From Hippopus hippopus (Eukaryota > Mollusca > Bivalvia > Cardiida > Cardiidae), in assembly GCA_946811185.2 (NCBI GenBank), contig OX328097.1, forward strand, positions 58,185,063-58,249,062: DNA of 64,000 bases. The letters are read 5' to 3'. The notes below the pieces were generated by a model. That model saw only the letters and a list, made by a program, of their open reading frames with translations, was not told where the DNA came from and did no database searches. Of the stretch, positions 39,701 through 50,071 are shown piece after piece (the first letter of the stretch is position 1; every line of letters starts with the position of its first letter). Made by a program: the position numbers and the translations under genes.

Positions 39701-42393
39701 TCAATACTGATTAAATGAAAAAAACTTTCTGCCTCTGGTTTGCTTTCAAGACTTTGGAAAACGTGAAAGCTAATGTATAAAGCAAGTGCTCTTTTTGAAT
39801 TTCATCTATCAGTTGAAGATGAGCTTAACCCTTAAAGCGCTGAATAAATTCAAAAGACATTTTAAGTCTGGGATAGGACCTCGATAATTGCAATTTTTTG
39901 GCTATTTTTTGTCTATAGTGTTTTAGCAAAGCAGACAGTGTAGATCAAAGATCAGACTGCACGTCTGTGAAGTCTGATCTTGATCTACATTGGCCACAAA
40001 GGCAGGTATAGTTGTGAAAGGCAGTTCAAGGGTTTATCAAAATGGTAGAATAGGATTATGGCAATATCATACTTTTAATATTGATAGGGATGCAGAAAGA
40101 GCTAGAATGGAAGAATACGAAAGAGAACTACAAGAGATGAAAGAGCGTGTGAACAGACGGCCCTTGCTGATTGAACAAGAAATTCAAGTAGGACATTTTT
40201 TGTAATCTCTCGTTAGAAGTTCTTTTCCAATTCCTTTCTATTTAACCCATTACCATACAATCCCGAGATTCAATGACCGTGGGAAATTTGACTTTTGAAA
40301 ACATTGTGGGAAAAGGAGAAAATACTGGTAACCAACATTTTCTCCTTTACCCACAATGTTTTCTGAACTGGCAGAACAAATCCAATCATTAGAGCCACAT
40401 TTAATTTGTTGTCTGCAAATGCTTTTGATTTGGACTAGTCTAAAATCTTGTTGTGTGGTGAAGAGTTAGGGGTCCTGTGTGGCTCAGTGGTAAAGTGTAG
40501 GACTTGTGACCTGGAGGTCCTGGGTTTGAGCCCCACTGGATCCACTGGGTTTTTCGTGGGAGTGTCCTTTGGCAAGACATTTCAGAGCCCTAGCCTGGTA
40601 CTGGTGAACCCATGGATATGTGAGCTGTCGCCGTGATATGACTAAAATGATGTTGAAAGTGGCATAAAACACCAATCAAAAGAGAAAGAGAAAGGTGAAG
40701 AGTTAAGTATTGTATATAAGATATACCAAATGGAAAAAGAACTGCAGAGTTAACATTTTTTGTGATATCCATTGAACAGCTTAACTACCTGGAGTTATTG
40801 ACGGTTCTGTCAAAAATTGTTTGATAACTCTACAAATACTAGTTGCACTGTTACATATTGTTATGAAATTTTGGGCATTTATTGACAAATATCAAGTCTA
40901 GCAATAAAGTAAACATTGAATCAAACAAACACTTTCATATTAGTCCATGAAATTTTCCCCCGGAGTTTCTTATTCTGTTTAGTATATACATGTATATAGT
41001 GTATATACATATAGATTAAAGTAAGGATAGAGACTTGTAAAAACTGAATGTGAAAAAGGCAAAAATCATGGTAACAAATTGAGAAATGAATTGGTTTATA
41101 TCTCTTATCAAACAGCAAAATTTCAGATCTAAATTAAAACCATTTGCAGATGTGCCACCAAATGTGTCTTACATGATTGGATCTCTCTTTAATTGGATAG
41201 AAAACATTGTTCAAAAAGGAGAAAATGCTGGTGACCAGCATTTTCTCCTTTTCCCACAATGTTTTAAAAGCCTTCTTCCTTTTGGTCATTAAAACTGGGA
41301 ATTGTTAGGTAAAGGCTTAAATCATTTGTTGGAAGGAAAGTTGTTTTTCTTTTATTCATCCATATTATTATGATAATGTGGAACTCAGTTTGTAAGATTC
41401 AAGCATAATGGAAGTCTTTTTCCTCTGTATTATGTTGAGAACTTAACCCTTAAAGTGCTGAGTTGATGAAAATGACCTTGTTCAATAAGAAAAACAGCTG
41501 AAATACTACAATTTGGATGCTGTTTTGGCCAAACATGTAGCAAAGTAGCAGAGAGTTCAGATCATAGATCAGACTCACTTTCTGTGCAGTCTGATTTCCA
41601 TCTACCCTGTCCACTGAAGCCCAGTCTAAAGCTTTTATCCATCACCACTCATTCCCAACTTTCAACAAACTGAAGACAGAAACCTTTTGAAAATATTGTG
41701 GGAAAAGGAGAAAATGCTGTTAACCAGCATTTTCTCCTTTTCCCACAATTTTTTCTATCCTTCCAAAGGTGTATTTCTGTTTTTAGTAATAATTATTTTG
41801 TTGTCTGCAAATGCTTTCAATTTGGGCAAGACTAGAATTTTGTTGTTTGTTAAAGAGTTAAGGGTCAGTATTAGGAATCGTAAATAAACATAGTGGATGT
41901 TTTCAGTTTTTGTTGAAGAAACATGAAGGTAGACCTGACTCATGTGGGGATTCAACCCCAGAAACCTTTGATGAGAAGGGAGGATGTTCTTTCCTTACAC
42001 AAGTATCTCCCTGAATGTTTTCAGAAGCTGTCTGCAAGAAACTTTACTGCAGGAAACTGTAATAAGTGTTATTTTTACATTGATAGGTCAATAATTATTA
42101 CTGGAAGGAAATAAATACAGTTTTAGGAAATACTCATCTGTACAATTTTTATACTTCTATAGGTAAATGCTAAGAAGAAAGCAGAGAAGAAATTCAATGC
42201 CACATTAAAAAGTGTGGGTTTGGATGAGGATTTCATTGAAAGCCGGGGATCAAGATCAGCCAGCATTCATGACTACACTGATGAATATGATGATGAGTAT
42301 GAGGATGAGTACAGAGATACTGCCATGAAACATGAAGATGAAACATACACCAAGCATATAGATAGTGACAGATACGAGTCTCCTGCAGAATGA
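34991..42393 (+). CDS. FAM161A: FAM161-family centrosomal/ciliary protein (gene span)
   Basis: FAM161 proteins bind microtubules and sit at the centriole, basal body and connecting cilium; human FAM161A loss causes retinal degeneration. Exons 34991-36761, 37922-37997, 38996-39151, 40088-40187 and 42163-42393 join in phase into 777 residues. The paired family motifs KARPVPAHVYLPLYDEI (about residue 366) and FKAKPVPKYIF (about residue 440) are seen, each followed by charged helix and a block like KPFSFMKREE or SEELMRTASLPP. The N-terminal third is low-complexity and Ser/Pro-rich; the C-terminus is acidic with repeated DEYDDEYEDEY. I cannot tell whether it is the orthologue of vertebrate A, B or both; invertebrates probably have one gene. 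AATAAA at 42511, 118 nt after the stop, could serve as poly(A) signal. Confidence 0.9.
36765..36885. repeat. Minisatellite, TTTATTTATATGTATTTTTT-type
   Basis: Four imperfect copies of a roughly 30-bp T-rich unit in FAM161 intron 1, just after the donor. It accounts for the Phe/Tyr-rich read-through ORF. Confidence 0.8.
37155..37645. repeat. Two TTAA MITEs in opposite orientation
   Basis: 37155-37374 (short arm first) and 37418-37645 (long arm first), both near full length, in FAM161 intron 1. Confidence 0.85.
37922..37997 (+). CDS. FAM161A: FAM161 exon 2
   Basis: 76 bp between acceptor TTTTTTTCTAG and donor GTACTG. Reads GHISMSLDSLPSKSTRSTDV then RNKKVR. Phase 1 in, phase 2 out. A MITE remnant begins about 45 bp after the donor. 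Confidence 0.85.
38042..38218 (-). repeat. TTAA MITE, 5' truncated
   Basis: Starts inside the long arm (TTTGCAGATGACC), core decayed, ends TTTGGTAAAAAGTTA. Confidence 0.75.
38325..38800. repeat. Dispersed ~480-bp repeat, copy 1
   Basis: Begins ATCCCTTGTCGAAGG, then TTTTTGCATTGTACGTCTGTCC, twice ATGTCATGGAAAAAGGGGGC, and ends with AAGGTCTTTTTTGGC. Matches 47455-47935 over its length. Confidence 0.75.
38823..38995 (+). repeat. TTAA MITE running into the FAM161 exon 3 acceptor
   Basis: Short arm TTACCCTTTACCATACAATT, shortened core (GTTGGTATCCAGC), then a decayed long arm (AAATAAATCCCACCACTTCA, ATTTGTTATTTTC) that reaches the splice acceptor without a clear end. Confidence 0.6.
38996..39151 (+). 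CDS. FAM161A: FAM161 exon 3
   Basis: 156 bp, phase 2 in and out; acceptor TTTTCAAG and donor GTATGA. Encodes a very basic/acidic helix (SLQQITDRERQEIEEDRRRR) that should continue the family coiled coil. The acceptor side abuts, and may derive from, a TTAA MITE (see findings). Confidence 0.88.
39374..39590 (+). repeat. TTAA MITE, right end lost
   Basis: TTAAGCCTTTACCAAACAGT at the left; core with ATGACCAGC; the right TIR is missing. Confidence 0.78.
39825..39995. repeat. TTAACCCTTAAAG-type MITE
   Basis: TTAACCCTTAAAGCGCTGAA then, later, the internal inverted repeat GTGTAGATCAAAGATCAGAC and TCTGATCTTGATCTACATTG. Second TTAA family of the window; related copies at 41443-41640, 49118-49225, 49859-50071 and 53117-53334. 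Confidence 0.7.
40088..40187 (+). CDS. FAM161A: FAM161 exon 4
   Basis: 100 bp, acceptor TTGATAG and donor GTAGGA. Encodes DAERARMEEYERELQEMKER and IEQEIQ, strongly helical and typical of the end of the FAM161 domain. An in-frame ATG further upstream (39990) lies in intron and repeat sequence, so it was not used. Confidence 0.87.
40242..40706 (+). repeat. TTAA MITE with a SINE inserted in its right end
   Basis: MITE body 40242-40468; its final GGTGAAGAGTTAA continues at 40694-40706 after the SINE. Confidence 0.88.
40469..40693 (+). mobile_element. tRNA-derived SINE with 12-bp TSD
   Basis: tRNA-like head: TGTGGCTCAGTGG (A-box region) and GGTCCTGGGTTTGAGCCCC (B box), then a body ending GTTGAAAGTGGCATAAAACA and a short (GAAA) tail. 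Flanked by GGTGAAGAGTTA at 40457-40468 and 40694-40705. Body resembles molluscan SINE families with a conserved 3' domain, from memory. Confidence 0.85.
41093..41320 (-). repeat. TTAA MITE, full copy
   Basis: Core intact (GCTGGTGACCAGC), right end TTAGGTAAAGGCTTAA. Confidence 0.82.
41443..41861. repeat. TTAACCCTTAAAG-type MITE (41443-41640) and TTAA MITE (41640-41861)
   Basis: First: TTAACCCTTAAAGTGCTGAG and GATCATAGATCAGACTCAC with inverted partner CAGTCTGATTTCCATCTACC. Second: short arm without a clear left end, intact core, right end TTAAAGAGTTAA. Confidence 0.72.
42163..42393 (+). CDS. FAM161A: FAM161 exon 5 (terminal)
   Basis: 231 bp from acceptor CTTCTATAG to stop TGA 42391-42393. Encodes VNAKKKAEKKFNATLKSVGL, ending the conserved domain, then an acidic, Tyr-rich tail with DEYDDEYEDEY. 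Confidence 0.9.
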   Translation, partial: VNAKKKAEKKFNATLKSVGLDEDFIESRGSRSASIHDYTDEYDDEYEDEYRDTAMKHEDETYTKHIDSDRYESPAE

Positions 42394-42507
42394 ATGAACA
42401 CTGGGCTATTGCTTATAAAACTTTTTTGTGCTCAACTCACCTGAGTATAAAAGTTCAAATTTACATTAGTATGGTACAGTACAAAACACGTCAATGAGTA
42501 ACTTATT

Positions 42508-42735
42508 AGTAATAAACCTTCACCATGTGACAAAATTTTTGAAGTGTCCAAAATGCTAGTCTTTTCAAACAACAGTTTGAATGAAGCTTGATGATATTTG
42601 CCTAATTTAGAAAAGAAAACATTGTGTGAAATAGAGGAAATGCTAATTATCAGCATTTTTCCTTTTCCCACAGTGTTTTAAAAGGTGTAATTCCTTACGG
42701 TCATAAAAGCACGTAATTGATTGGTAAAGGGCCAA
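42508..42735 (-). repeat. TTAA MITE in the FAM161 3' region
   Basis: Left end GTAATAAACCTTCACCATGT supplies AATAAA at 42511-42516, 118 nt after the FAM161 stop. Core decayed; right end TTGGTAAAGGGCCAA. Confidence 0.72.
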
Positions 42736-43065
42736 ATCTTACCTTTTCTTTATTCTCAGTAAATCAAAGTCTGATTTGATATTCCTGTGCTGTCTATAGC
42801 ATTAAAATTTAAAGCCAAAACTCAGTTGAGCATAACTGAAGTGTTATAGCCTTGGTCTTGTGATAAGTTGCATTTATAATGGAAAATGTTTGTATGTCAT
42901 TGCATGGAATGAAAAATTCGAACATTTAAATTCCTAATTGCTGATCATGTTCAGTCGCTTGCAGCAGATGAATCTCTGGAAACATTGTGACAAAGGTGAG
43001 GTTTGTGTAACAATTTTTCATGTTTCAACATGGTTTTCACATGCTTTAAATCCAGTTCATGTTTG

Positions 43066-43217
43066 TTACCCCTTTATGATACAATTCCAATTTTTCAGGA
43101 TCCTGAGAAAATGAAAGCTGTTGTTGGTTACCAGCATTTTCTTCTTTTCCCACAATGCTTCCAAAAGGTTTGTCTCTCAGGGTCATGAAAACTCAGGATT
43201 GTATGGTAAAGGATTAA
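43066..43217. repeat. TTAA MITE, short-arm/short-arm form
   Basis: Both sides of the core carry the short arm (CCTTTATGATACAATTCC at left, CAGGATTGTATGGTAAAGG at right); only about 150 bp. Confidence 0.65.
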
Positions 43218-43219
43218 CC

Positions 43220-44897
43220 CAAAGACTTCAAAGTAGATTTCCTTGTTGTACACATGTCCTTTTTATTAGCCGAGTAGTGCCAAGAGAATTTATATTTATA
43301 TTTTTTAAAAAAATTCATAATAATTTTTTGTATTGTTCCCATGTACTTAAGGTTAAGGCTGATTTGGTCAAAATGTTTCAGGAAATATCAGACATTCTGT
43401 CTGCAAAAGCAGTGTTTAATTCTTGTGTAATGAATGGACTCTGACAGAAGAAGCTGTACCTCAGTATGGCTGAATGGAATCAAGCCTTTTCCTGGACAAG
43501 GCGGTCCTCCAACAGATTTGAAGACACTTCAAGGACACTTCAGCAGACAGTTCCCCCACACCTTTTTCCAAGTCAATTAGCATGCTACTGACAATTATGA
43601 TGCGTAACCATGGGAGATTAAGAATATTTATGGGTAGTTGATGTATTGTGATTGGATTATTTGCAGTTCTGATTTATCATTCAACAAGGACTGGTGCTGT
43701 CTTTCTCTTTGGTGAATTACCCATACAAGAATATGATGCAAATGAGAAATTTTAAGACTGTTCTACAACATGAAAGTTCATAAAACATAACATGTTGAGG
43801 CATGATGAGGTGAATCATTTAAGAAATTTATTTTGACAATTTGTATTTTCTTTCTTTGTGTTGGTGTGAGTATACTTGTATACATTGCAATTTTCTATTT
43901 GAAGTCTGCTTTTTGAGGTTGTGAGGTAATTTTTATTCATCTTTAATTATTCTTCATTCTTGTTATTGTCAAGAATTGGTCTGATAACCTAAAAAATCAT
44001 CGTAGTTTTCTTTCATGAGAGAGAGAGATATATATTCTTGTGTACCTTGTACAATCTAGTCTGCAATCTTGCTATTGTTGCATACATTGTGATATTGAGG
44101 AAAATGTTCTTTAATTTTGATATACATGTATTTGTGGATTTCTTAATTACAGATATGAAATATTGTGAAACTGCTCCAGCAATGAGATGAGTTATATCCA
44201 ATGAAAGACAATTCAGTATCCAATTAAAGACAATTCACACAGCACTCATAGACAAATATTGATAATTATAGGAACAAATACTAGTGTGTTAATCACAAAA
44301 CATTGTTTACCCATAAAAATCCTCTATTAACACCTCTGATAATTGTCATTTGACAAAGAGCAAAAGTGTCGGAACTGTCTCCAAATCTGTCAGGGAACTT
44401 TCTCTCAATACCATGTCGAGGTACTCGCTTGTCAGGGAACTTTCTTGTTTCCTGTATGAATGAATAGCTGTTATAACAAGAATCAATGCTTGTACACTCA
44501 TGTTTTGTATTTTTGTAACTTATTGTACCTAGTGGCCTTTAGATTCCATACCAATTAATCCCTATTTCTAAATTATGGGGAATTTGTTTTGAAATGGTTG
44601 ATCTTGCTTGGCAAAGTTCAGCTTCCCATTTCTTAATTTATTGCTGTCTTTTCCAGTAAAAATTAAGTAACCACTTCAGTAGAAAGTTCAAATGACAATT
44701 AGCTTATACAGGATTGTTAGTTATTTCAGTTGTCTATTTTGTAAATGTATGTTTTTTTAACCACTGTGTAAGGCATATGGTTTGACAGAGGATAGGTTCA
44801 AGTTGTAACCCAGTACTCCTTGAAACAAATTTTCACCAGCAGACAATTTTGAAACAGTCTTTGTTTTTGGTATGAACAATCAGCAGAAATATACCAG
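43220..44897. other. Downstream of FAM161, nothing recognised
   Basis: AT-rich with a short GA run at 44019-44028. Could contain a long FAM161 3' UTR; no ORF of note. Confidence 0.4.
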
Positions 44898-45117
44898 TTA
44901 ACCCTTAACACACAATCCTGTGTTTTAACAACACTGAAGATAGAGGGCTTTTGAGAACATTTTCAGAAAAGGAAATGCTGGTAATCAGCATTTTCCCCCT
45001 TTTCCCACAATTTTTCTGCTCTTTCAGAGACAAATTCCAACATTTCAACCAAATTTTTCCGCTGAAAATGCTTTGAAATTGGCCAAGTATAAAAATTTGT
45101 TGTCTGTGAAAGTGTTG
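44898..45117 (+). repeat. TTAA MITE
   Basis: TTAACCCTTAACACACAATC at left, core with GCTGGTAATCAGC, right end decayed. Confidence 0.78.
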
Positions 45118-45839
45118 CTATGTGGATATATTTTATGAAAGCTAATGGAGAAATTGCATGTAACAATTTCTCCTTTTTCCATATGGTTTGAAAATAGGTC
45201 TGTTGGTGATATTGTTGTGATGTAGTTGAAGATTATTTTCAGTTGTAAACTGCTACTGAGATGATAAAAGTCATTATTCTTTTAATTTTTAATAATTGTT
45301 CTTTTAATATTTATTGTTCTTTTCAGTCAAAAGAGGACATTATGTAAACGTCAAGATTGTTTTGACCACATGTCTCAATATTTCTGAAATAAAGTCAAGA
45401 TCTTGTTGCATGCTTAGTACAGTATTTATTTGATCTTCATTACCCACAAAAAACACCTCAATTGCCTTTCAAATGCAAAGACTTAAGAAATTCAAACGTC
45501 TTAAAAATCAATCTGTTTGAAACAGACATTTTGGTTTGAAAAGCCTATTGTGTTTTTTTTTTTTTCTAATTGGGAATTTGTTCTAATTCATGGCATAGAA
45601 TTAAACACCTTGTTGTTGAAATACAGTTGTTTTGTTTAATTTATATTGAGGGTGAGTCTGTGTAGAATTAGTTAAAAGCTTGCCTTTTTGTATAGGTTCA
45701 TTATAGTAGTTCTAGTGTATACGCAAATATCTCTGACATCATATCTAGTAATTTTGGAACATTCATTTGTTGCAAATTTATATGGCTATGCTCAAGTTGT
45801 ATCAAGTTTTTTCAGATATTCTCTAGGTCAGGCAATTTT

Positions 45840-46185
45840 TGCTACCTTTTCAAAGACGAATCCTGTCATTTGAGCCATCTTTACTCCATTGGTGACTGGT
45901 CTGCAAATTGCTTTTAATTCTTTACCACACAAAAGAGTTTCAGATCTGTCAAAATTGAAAGCTTTTGCAGACCACTAAATAATTGTGACTCAAAAATAGA
46001 AATTCATCGTTGGAAGAGTAGAAAACAATATTGGGAAAAAGAGAAAATGCTAGTTAACAACAGTTCCGCTTATCCCACAATGTTTTCATAAGGCTTTTTT
46101 CTTCAGTTTGTTAAAACTCAGGACTGTGTGGTAATGGGTTAATTCGGGACAAGTCAGAAATTTTGTTGCCTGGTAAAGAGCGTAG
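45840..46185. repeat. Run of TTAA MITE pieces around one full copy
   Basis: Right-arm piece 45840-45917, full copy 45914-46142 (long arm first), right-arm piece 46139-46185, joined at TTAA. Confidence 0.7.
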
Positions 46186-46774
46186 GTGCAAATTAACCAA
46201 GTTATTGTGCTGTGTAATTAGATAGTAGTATCAGTTTGTTCCACAAGTAACATGTAGAAGGCATTCAATCTAGAATTGTTTATGGAACTGACGCATTAGT
46301 TGAGATTTTCTGTGATAACACTTTGTGATATTACGTGTTCTTTTGCTGTTCTTATTATCAAGGATTTTAGTTCATGTTAGAAAACAAGTAAAAGTCAAGT
46401 TCATGTAACATGTATTGCAAGAGTTTACTTGTACATATTGTTAATTTGGACCATACTTAAAGTAATATTGCTATTGAATACATCATCTGAGCAGTTTTGA
46501 TTTAATTGACAATGCAGACTCAGGATCTACCCTGAAATTGGTAAAAGAAATATTTATAGCAGATTTCTTTGGGCATAACTAGGTCAACACACTGTTTAGT
46601 ATGTTACAAAACCCTTTTCTTTTAAAATTTCTTCATTTTTAAATGGAGGTTTTGAAGTTTAGAGGGCAGGAACTGTATGAAAAGTAAGAAGAACACACTT
46701 AGATTTTGTTGATTAAGGATTAAATAAATCTTAGTTTCAAACATTGTTGTTTCTTGTCTATTGTTACATGTATA

Positions 46775-47184
46775 TTAATGTTTTACCAAACAATCCCATG
46801 TTTAAAAATGGAAAAAGCCCTTGAAAAGTATTTTGGGAAAAGGAGAAAATGCTGGTAACCAGCATTTTCTCCTTTTCCCAAAATATTTTCTATCCTTCCA
46901 AAGTCAAATCTGATTGTTCAAGTCATATTTCTGTTGTCTGCAGTTGCTTTTAATTTGAACAAGTCTAAAATATTCTTGTCTAATACACTCTTTACCACAC
47001 AATCCTGAGTTTTAATGACCATAGGGAAGGGGCTTTCTGCTGGTAACCAGCATTTTGTCCTTTTCACACAATATTATCTACCTTATGAAAGACAAATGTT
47101 TTTAGTAACATTTAATATGTCTGACTTCTCCAAATACTTTCAAGTTGGACCAGGCTAAAATTTTATTGTGTAGTAAAGAGTTAA
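46775..47184 (+). repeat. Two TTAA MITEs in tandem
   Basis: 46775-46985 with an intact core, then 46986-47184 with the left half of the core deleted. Confidence 0.8.
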
Positions 47185-47454
47185 ATAAATGTTTGTTTTG
47201 AACATTGGTGTTTCTTGTCTCTTGGTCTATTCAGGGAACCCATGTCTATAATTTTATAAAAATTTCCAGTCATTTGCTTTGGCTGCAAATCACCAAAACA
47301 CTGTATGAATAAAACCAAGCTCCACATTTACAAGAAACCTGTACCAACTTAATACATAACCAGCACAACTTACCATATTGTGGCAAAAGGATGAACTGTT
47401 GACAACAAGCAAACAAGTTCTCCATTTATAATGAAGCTTAGTAAATGATTATAT

Positions 47455-47935
47455 TCCCTTGCCGACCTTCAGGGGTGGGGGGAGGGGAAAGATGAAGTTT
47501 TTGCATTGTCTGTTTGTCCATCCATCCATCTGTCAGGACAGATATTTTTTAAAATCCTTGAAGAAACTTGATGAAACTTCATACATGTGCTCCTTATGAT
47601 AGTCTGCTGATTCACTCTTTTTGGTATTTTTTTTTTATTTAAGGCCATGTCATTGAAAAAGGGGGCTTGATGTATATTTCCATTATGGACCAATATCTCT
47701 TTAACTACTAGACAAAATTTTATGAAACTTTGTATATACATTGTTTATCATAAGCCACAGACAATTGATTTAATGAAATGCCATCTCATTGAAAAAGGGG
47801 GCTTAGTGTATAATTTCATTATAGACCAATAACAAAGAGGCCATAATTATGTACATGCAAAACACAATACCTCCTATACGTTTCCTTCAAAAAAGGTCTT
47901 TTTGGGCAGGGGATATCATTTCAATAAAATAACAT
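47455..47935. repeat. Dispersed ~480-bp repeat, copy 2
   Basis: Matches 38325-38800, including GAAGTTTTTGCATTGTCTG, two ATGTCATTGAAAAAGGGGGC blocks, ACAAAGAGGCCATAATTATG and the AAAAAGGTCTTTTTGGGC end. Confidence 0.75.
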
Positions 47936-48044
47936 ATTTGTCTTTGCTTTCTAAGGTGATTTTGACAGGGGGGGTAGTGTTGCAAACATGGAGGGAAGTA
48001 ACTCATTGTGTCGCCGTTTGACTTGTACGCAACACAAGAGTTTG

Positions 48045-48128
48045 ACCCTATTAAACAATCCTGTCTTGAAGAGCCTGGAAAGGGATTTTAGAAACACTGT
48101 GGGAAAAGAATAATAATGTAGGTAACCA
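48045..48128 (+). repeat. TTAA MITE left half, cut by a foldback element
   Basis: Short arm and half the core up to GTAACCAG, where the foldback at 48129 begins. Confidence 0.65.
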
Positions 48129-48329
48129 GGGCCTGTATTCACCAACCATTCTTAAGAATATTCTCAGTCTTATTCTCAAAGATTTTCTAAATTTGAAAGT
48201 AACACAACTTCTGATTGGCCAAACCATTTTGATTTAGCCAAGCAGAAGTTGTTTTACTTTCAAATTTAGAAACTCCTGGAGAATAAGACTGAGAATATTC
48301 TCAAGAATGGTTGGTGAATACCGACCCAT
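48129..48329. mobile_element. Foldback element, ~200 bp
   Basis: GGCCTGTATTCACCAACCAT, CTTAAGAATATTCTCAGTC and the following 40 bp are answered in inverse order by the right half, ending GAATGGTTGGTGAATACCGA. The spacer is only about 40 bp and partly complementary. No ORF. Confidence 0.85.
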
Positions 48330-48393
48330 GAATTTGAAAAAATCATGTTTCATGCAATAACTGGTGATGGTACCAATTGGCCCAGTGCAGTAT

Positions 48394-49110
48394 CACTTCA
48401 ACTTTTTACCAAAGAACAAACTTCTAGACTCTTCCCTATTCAGATCACTTGTTGATGACAAAATACATGTGACTCAAAAATTGAAATATGTCTTTGAACT
48501 GGTATAAAGCATTATGGGAAAAGGAGAAAATGCTAGTATCAGCCTTTCCTTCTTTTCCCACAATGTTTTCTACCCTGTGAATGACAAATTTCATATTTTA
48601 AGTAACATTTAACTTGTCATCTGTAAAATGCTTTCAATTTGCACAAGGCCAAATTTTTTCATCTGTTTAAAGAGTTTACCAAACAATTTTGTACTCCACC
48701 AAACTGAAAGCATTTGCAGACAACTAATCAAATGTAGGCAAAAAGACAATTTCTGTCTTTGAAATTGTAGAAAATTTTGTGTTAAAAGGAGAAAATACAT
48801 GTTACCAGCATTTTCTCCTTTCCCCAAATTTAATATTTTTAAAAACCTTTTCTCAGGGACGTTAAAATTCAGGATTTTGTAATAAAGAGTTAAAGCTTTA
48901 CCAAACAGTCCTAAGTTTTAACAACCCAGAGGCAAAAGACTTAAAAAAAGTGTTGAAATAAAATGCTTGTGACCATGATTTTCTCCATTTTCTACAATGT
49001 TTTCTATTTATTTGTAGACAAATACACCCATTTAAGAGGCAAATAATTTTTTGTCTGCAAATCAATTCAATTTGAAGAAATCTGAAATTTTGTTGTCTGG
49101 TAAAGAGTCC
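48394..49110. repeat. Run of three TTAA MITEs
   Basis: 48394-48673 has the long arm on both sides of the core (about 280 bp); 48672-48893 long arm first; 48889-49110 short arm first. Junctions are at TTTA/TTAA. Confidence 0.75.
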
Positions 49111-49117
49111 AATGTTA

Positions 49118-49225
49118 GCCATTAGGGTGCTTAGGGCAACTTGGAGTGCTTTTGCAGACAGTGTAGATCAAGTGCAGACTGCACAGAACATGTAGTTTGA
49201 TCTTTGGTCTACACTGTCCGCTACA
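49118..49225. repeat. TTAACCCTTAAAG-type MITE, internal part
   Basis: AGACAGTGTAGATCAAGTGC and TTTGATCTTTGGTCTACACT form its internal inverted repeat. Confidence 0.6.
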
Positions 49226-49858
49226 GTATTTTCTTTCTGGTGAAATCAACTTTTGATTTGCAATATTTGGGTTTTTACTACTGAGTGGAAATTTTGGTTT
49301 CGTTATTTAGCAGTTTAGGTAAAGGCAGGGGTCTTATGTAGACTATAGATCTTCCAGGTTACGGGTAATACTAGATTCTTCTGCTGAGGGTAGAGATCAG
49401 GTAGGGGAGAGGATGAAGATTGATTGATCTGCATAATCCAAGGTTTAGTCCATGAATATGTGTGGAAAGCAAAGTGGCAATGTTTTCAGATGTCTACTTG
49501 TATAGCTTGTGATCCAAATCTTTGATTCAATGACATTTATAGCAGTGACAGAGTTTGAGGGGCCTCTTTGGATTTTTGCTGTTATTCAAAATTTGTGAAA
49601 CTCTGATATATGCTAAATATATTACTACGACATATTTTCTTTTGTAGGTGTTAAGAAACTGTATGGCCCAAGTTCAAAGGTGAATTTTTTAGCATTTTTT
49701 GACCACATGACATTAGAACAAGCTATTGTGAAATTCTGGCGTGAAATCTGAAAACATCTCAGAAATACCAAAGGAAAAATATCATTCTCACTCTTCTCTT
49801 TCTTCGTTATTGATATTTTGCAATTTATTGCAAAACTAAATTCACAATTGAAACATTT

Positions 49859-50071
49859 TTAACCCTTTTCCTGCTAAATTTGTGACATAAAACTCAAGTT
49901 CAGGCCAATAACAAAAAACACAATGTTATTTCAAACTTATATTTTGGAGAAAAATATCTCCTTGTCGGACAGTGTAGATCCAAGATCAGACTGCACATTC
50001 TGTGCAGTCTGATCTTGATGTACACTGTCTGAAAAAGGTCAGTGAGTCGCGCTTAGCAGCCTAAGGGTTAA
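49859..50071. repeat. TTAACCCTT MITE, complete copy of the second family
   Basis: TTAACCCTTTTCCTGCTAAA to GCAGCCTAAGGGTTAA, with the internal inverted repeat ACAGTGTAGATCCAAGATCA and TGATCTTGATGTACACTGT around GCACATTCTGTGC. TTAA target and CCCTT end are shared with the abundant family. Confidence 0.8.

Noticed and set aside
39990..40087. Upstream in-frame ATG before FAM161 exon 4
   Set aside because: It lies in intron next to the TTAACCCTTAAAG repeat; the acceptor TTGATAG at 40087 gives correct phase with exon 3.
40469..40540. Possible tRNA gene
   Set aside because: A- and B-box-like parts are present but no anticodon stem or acceptor stem closes; flanking target duplication shows it is a SINE head.
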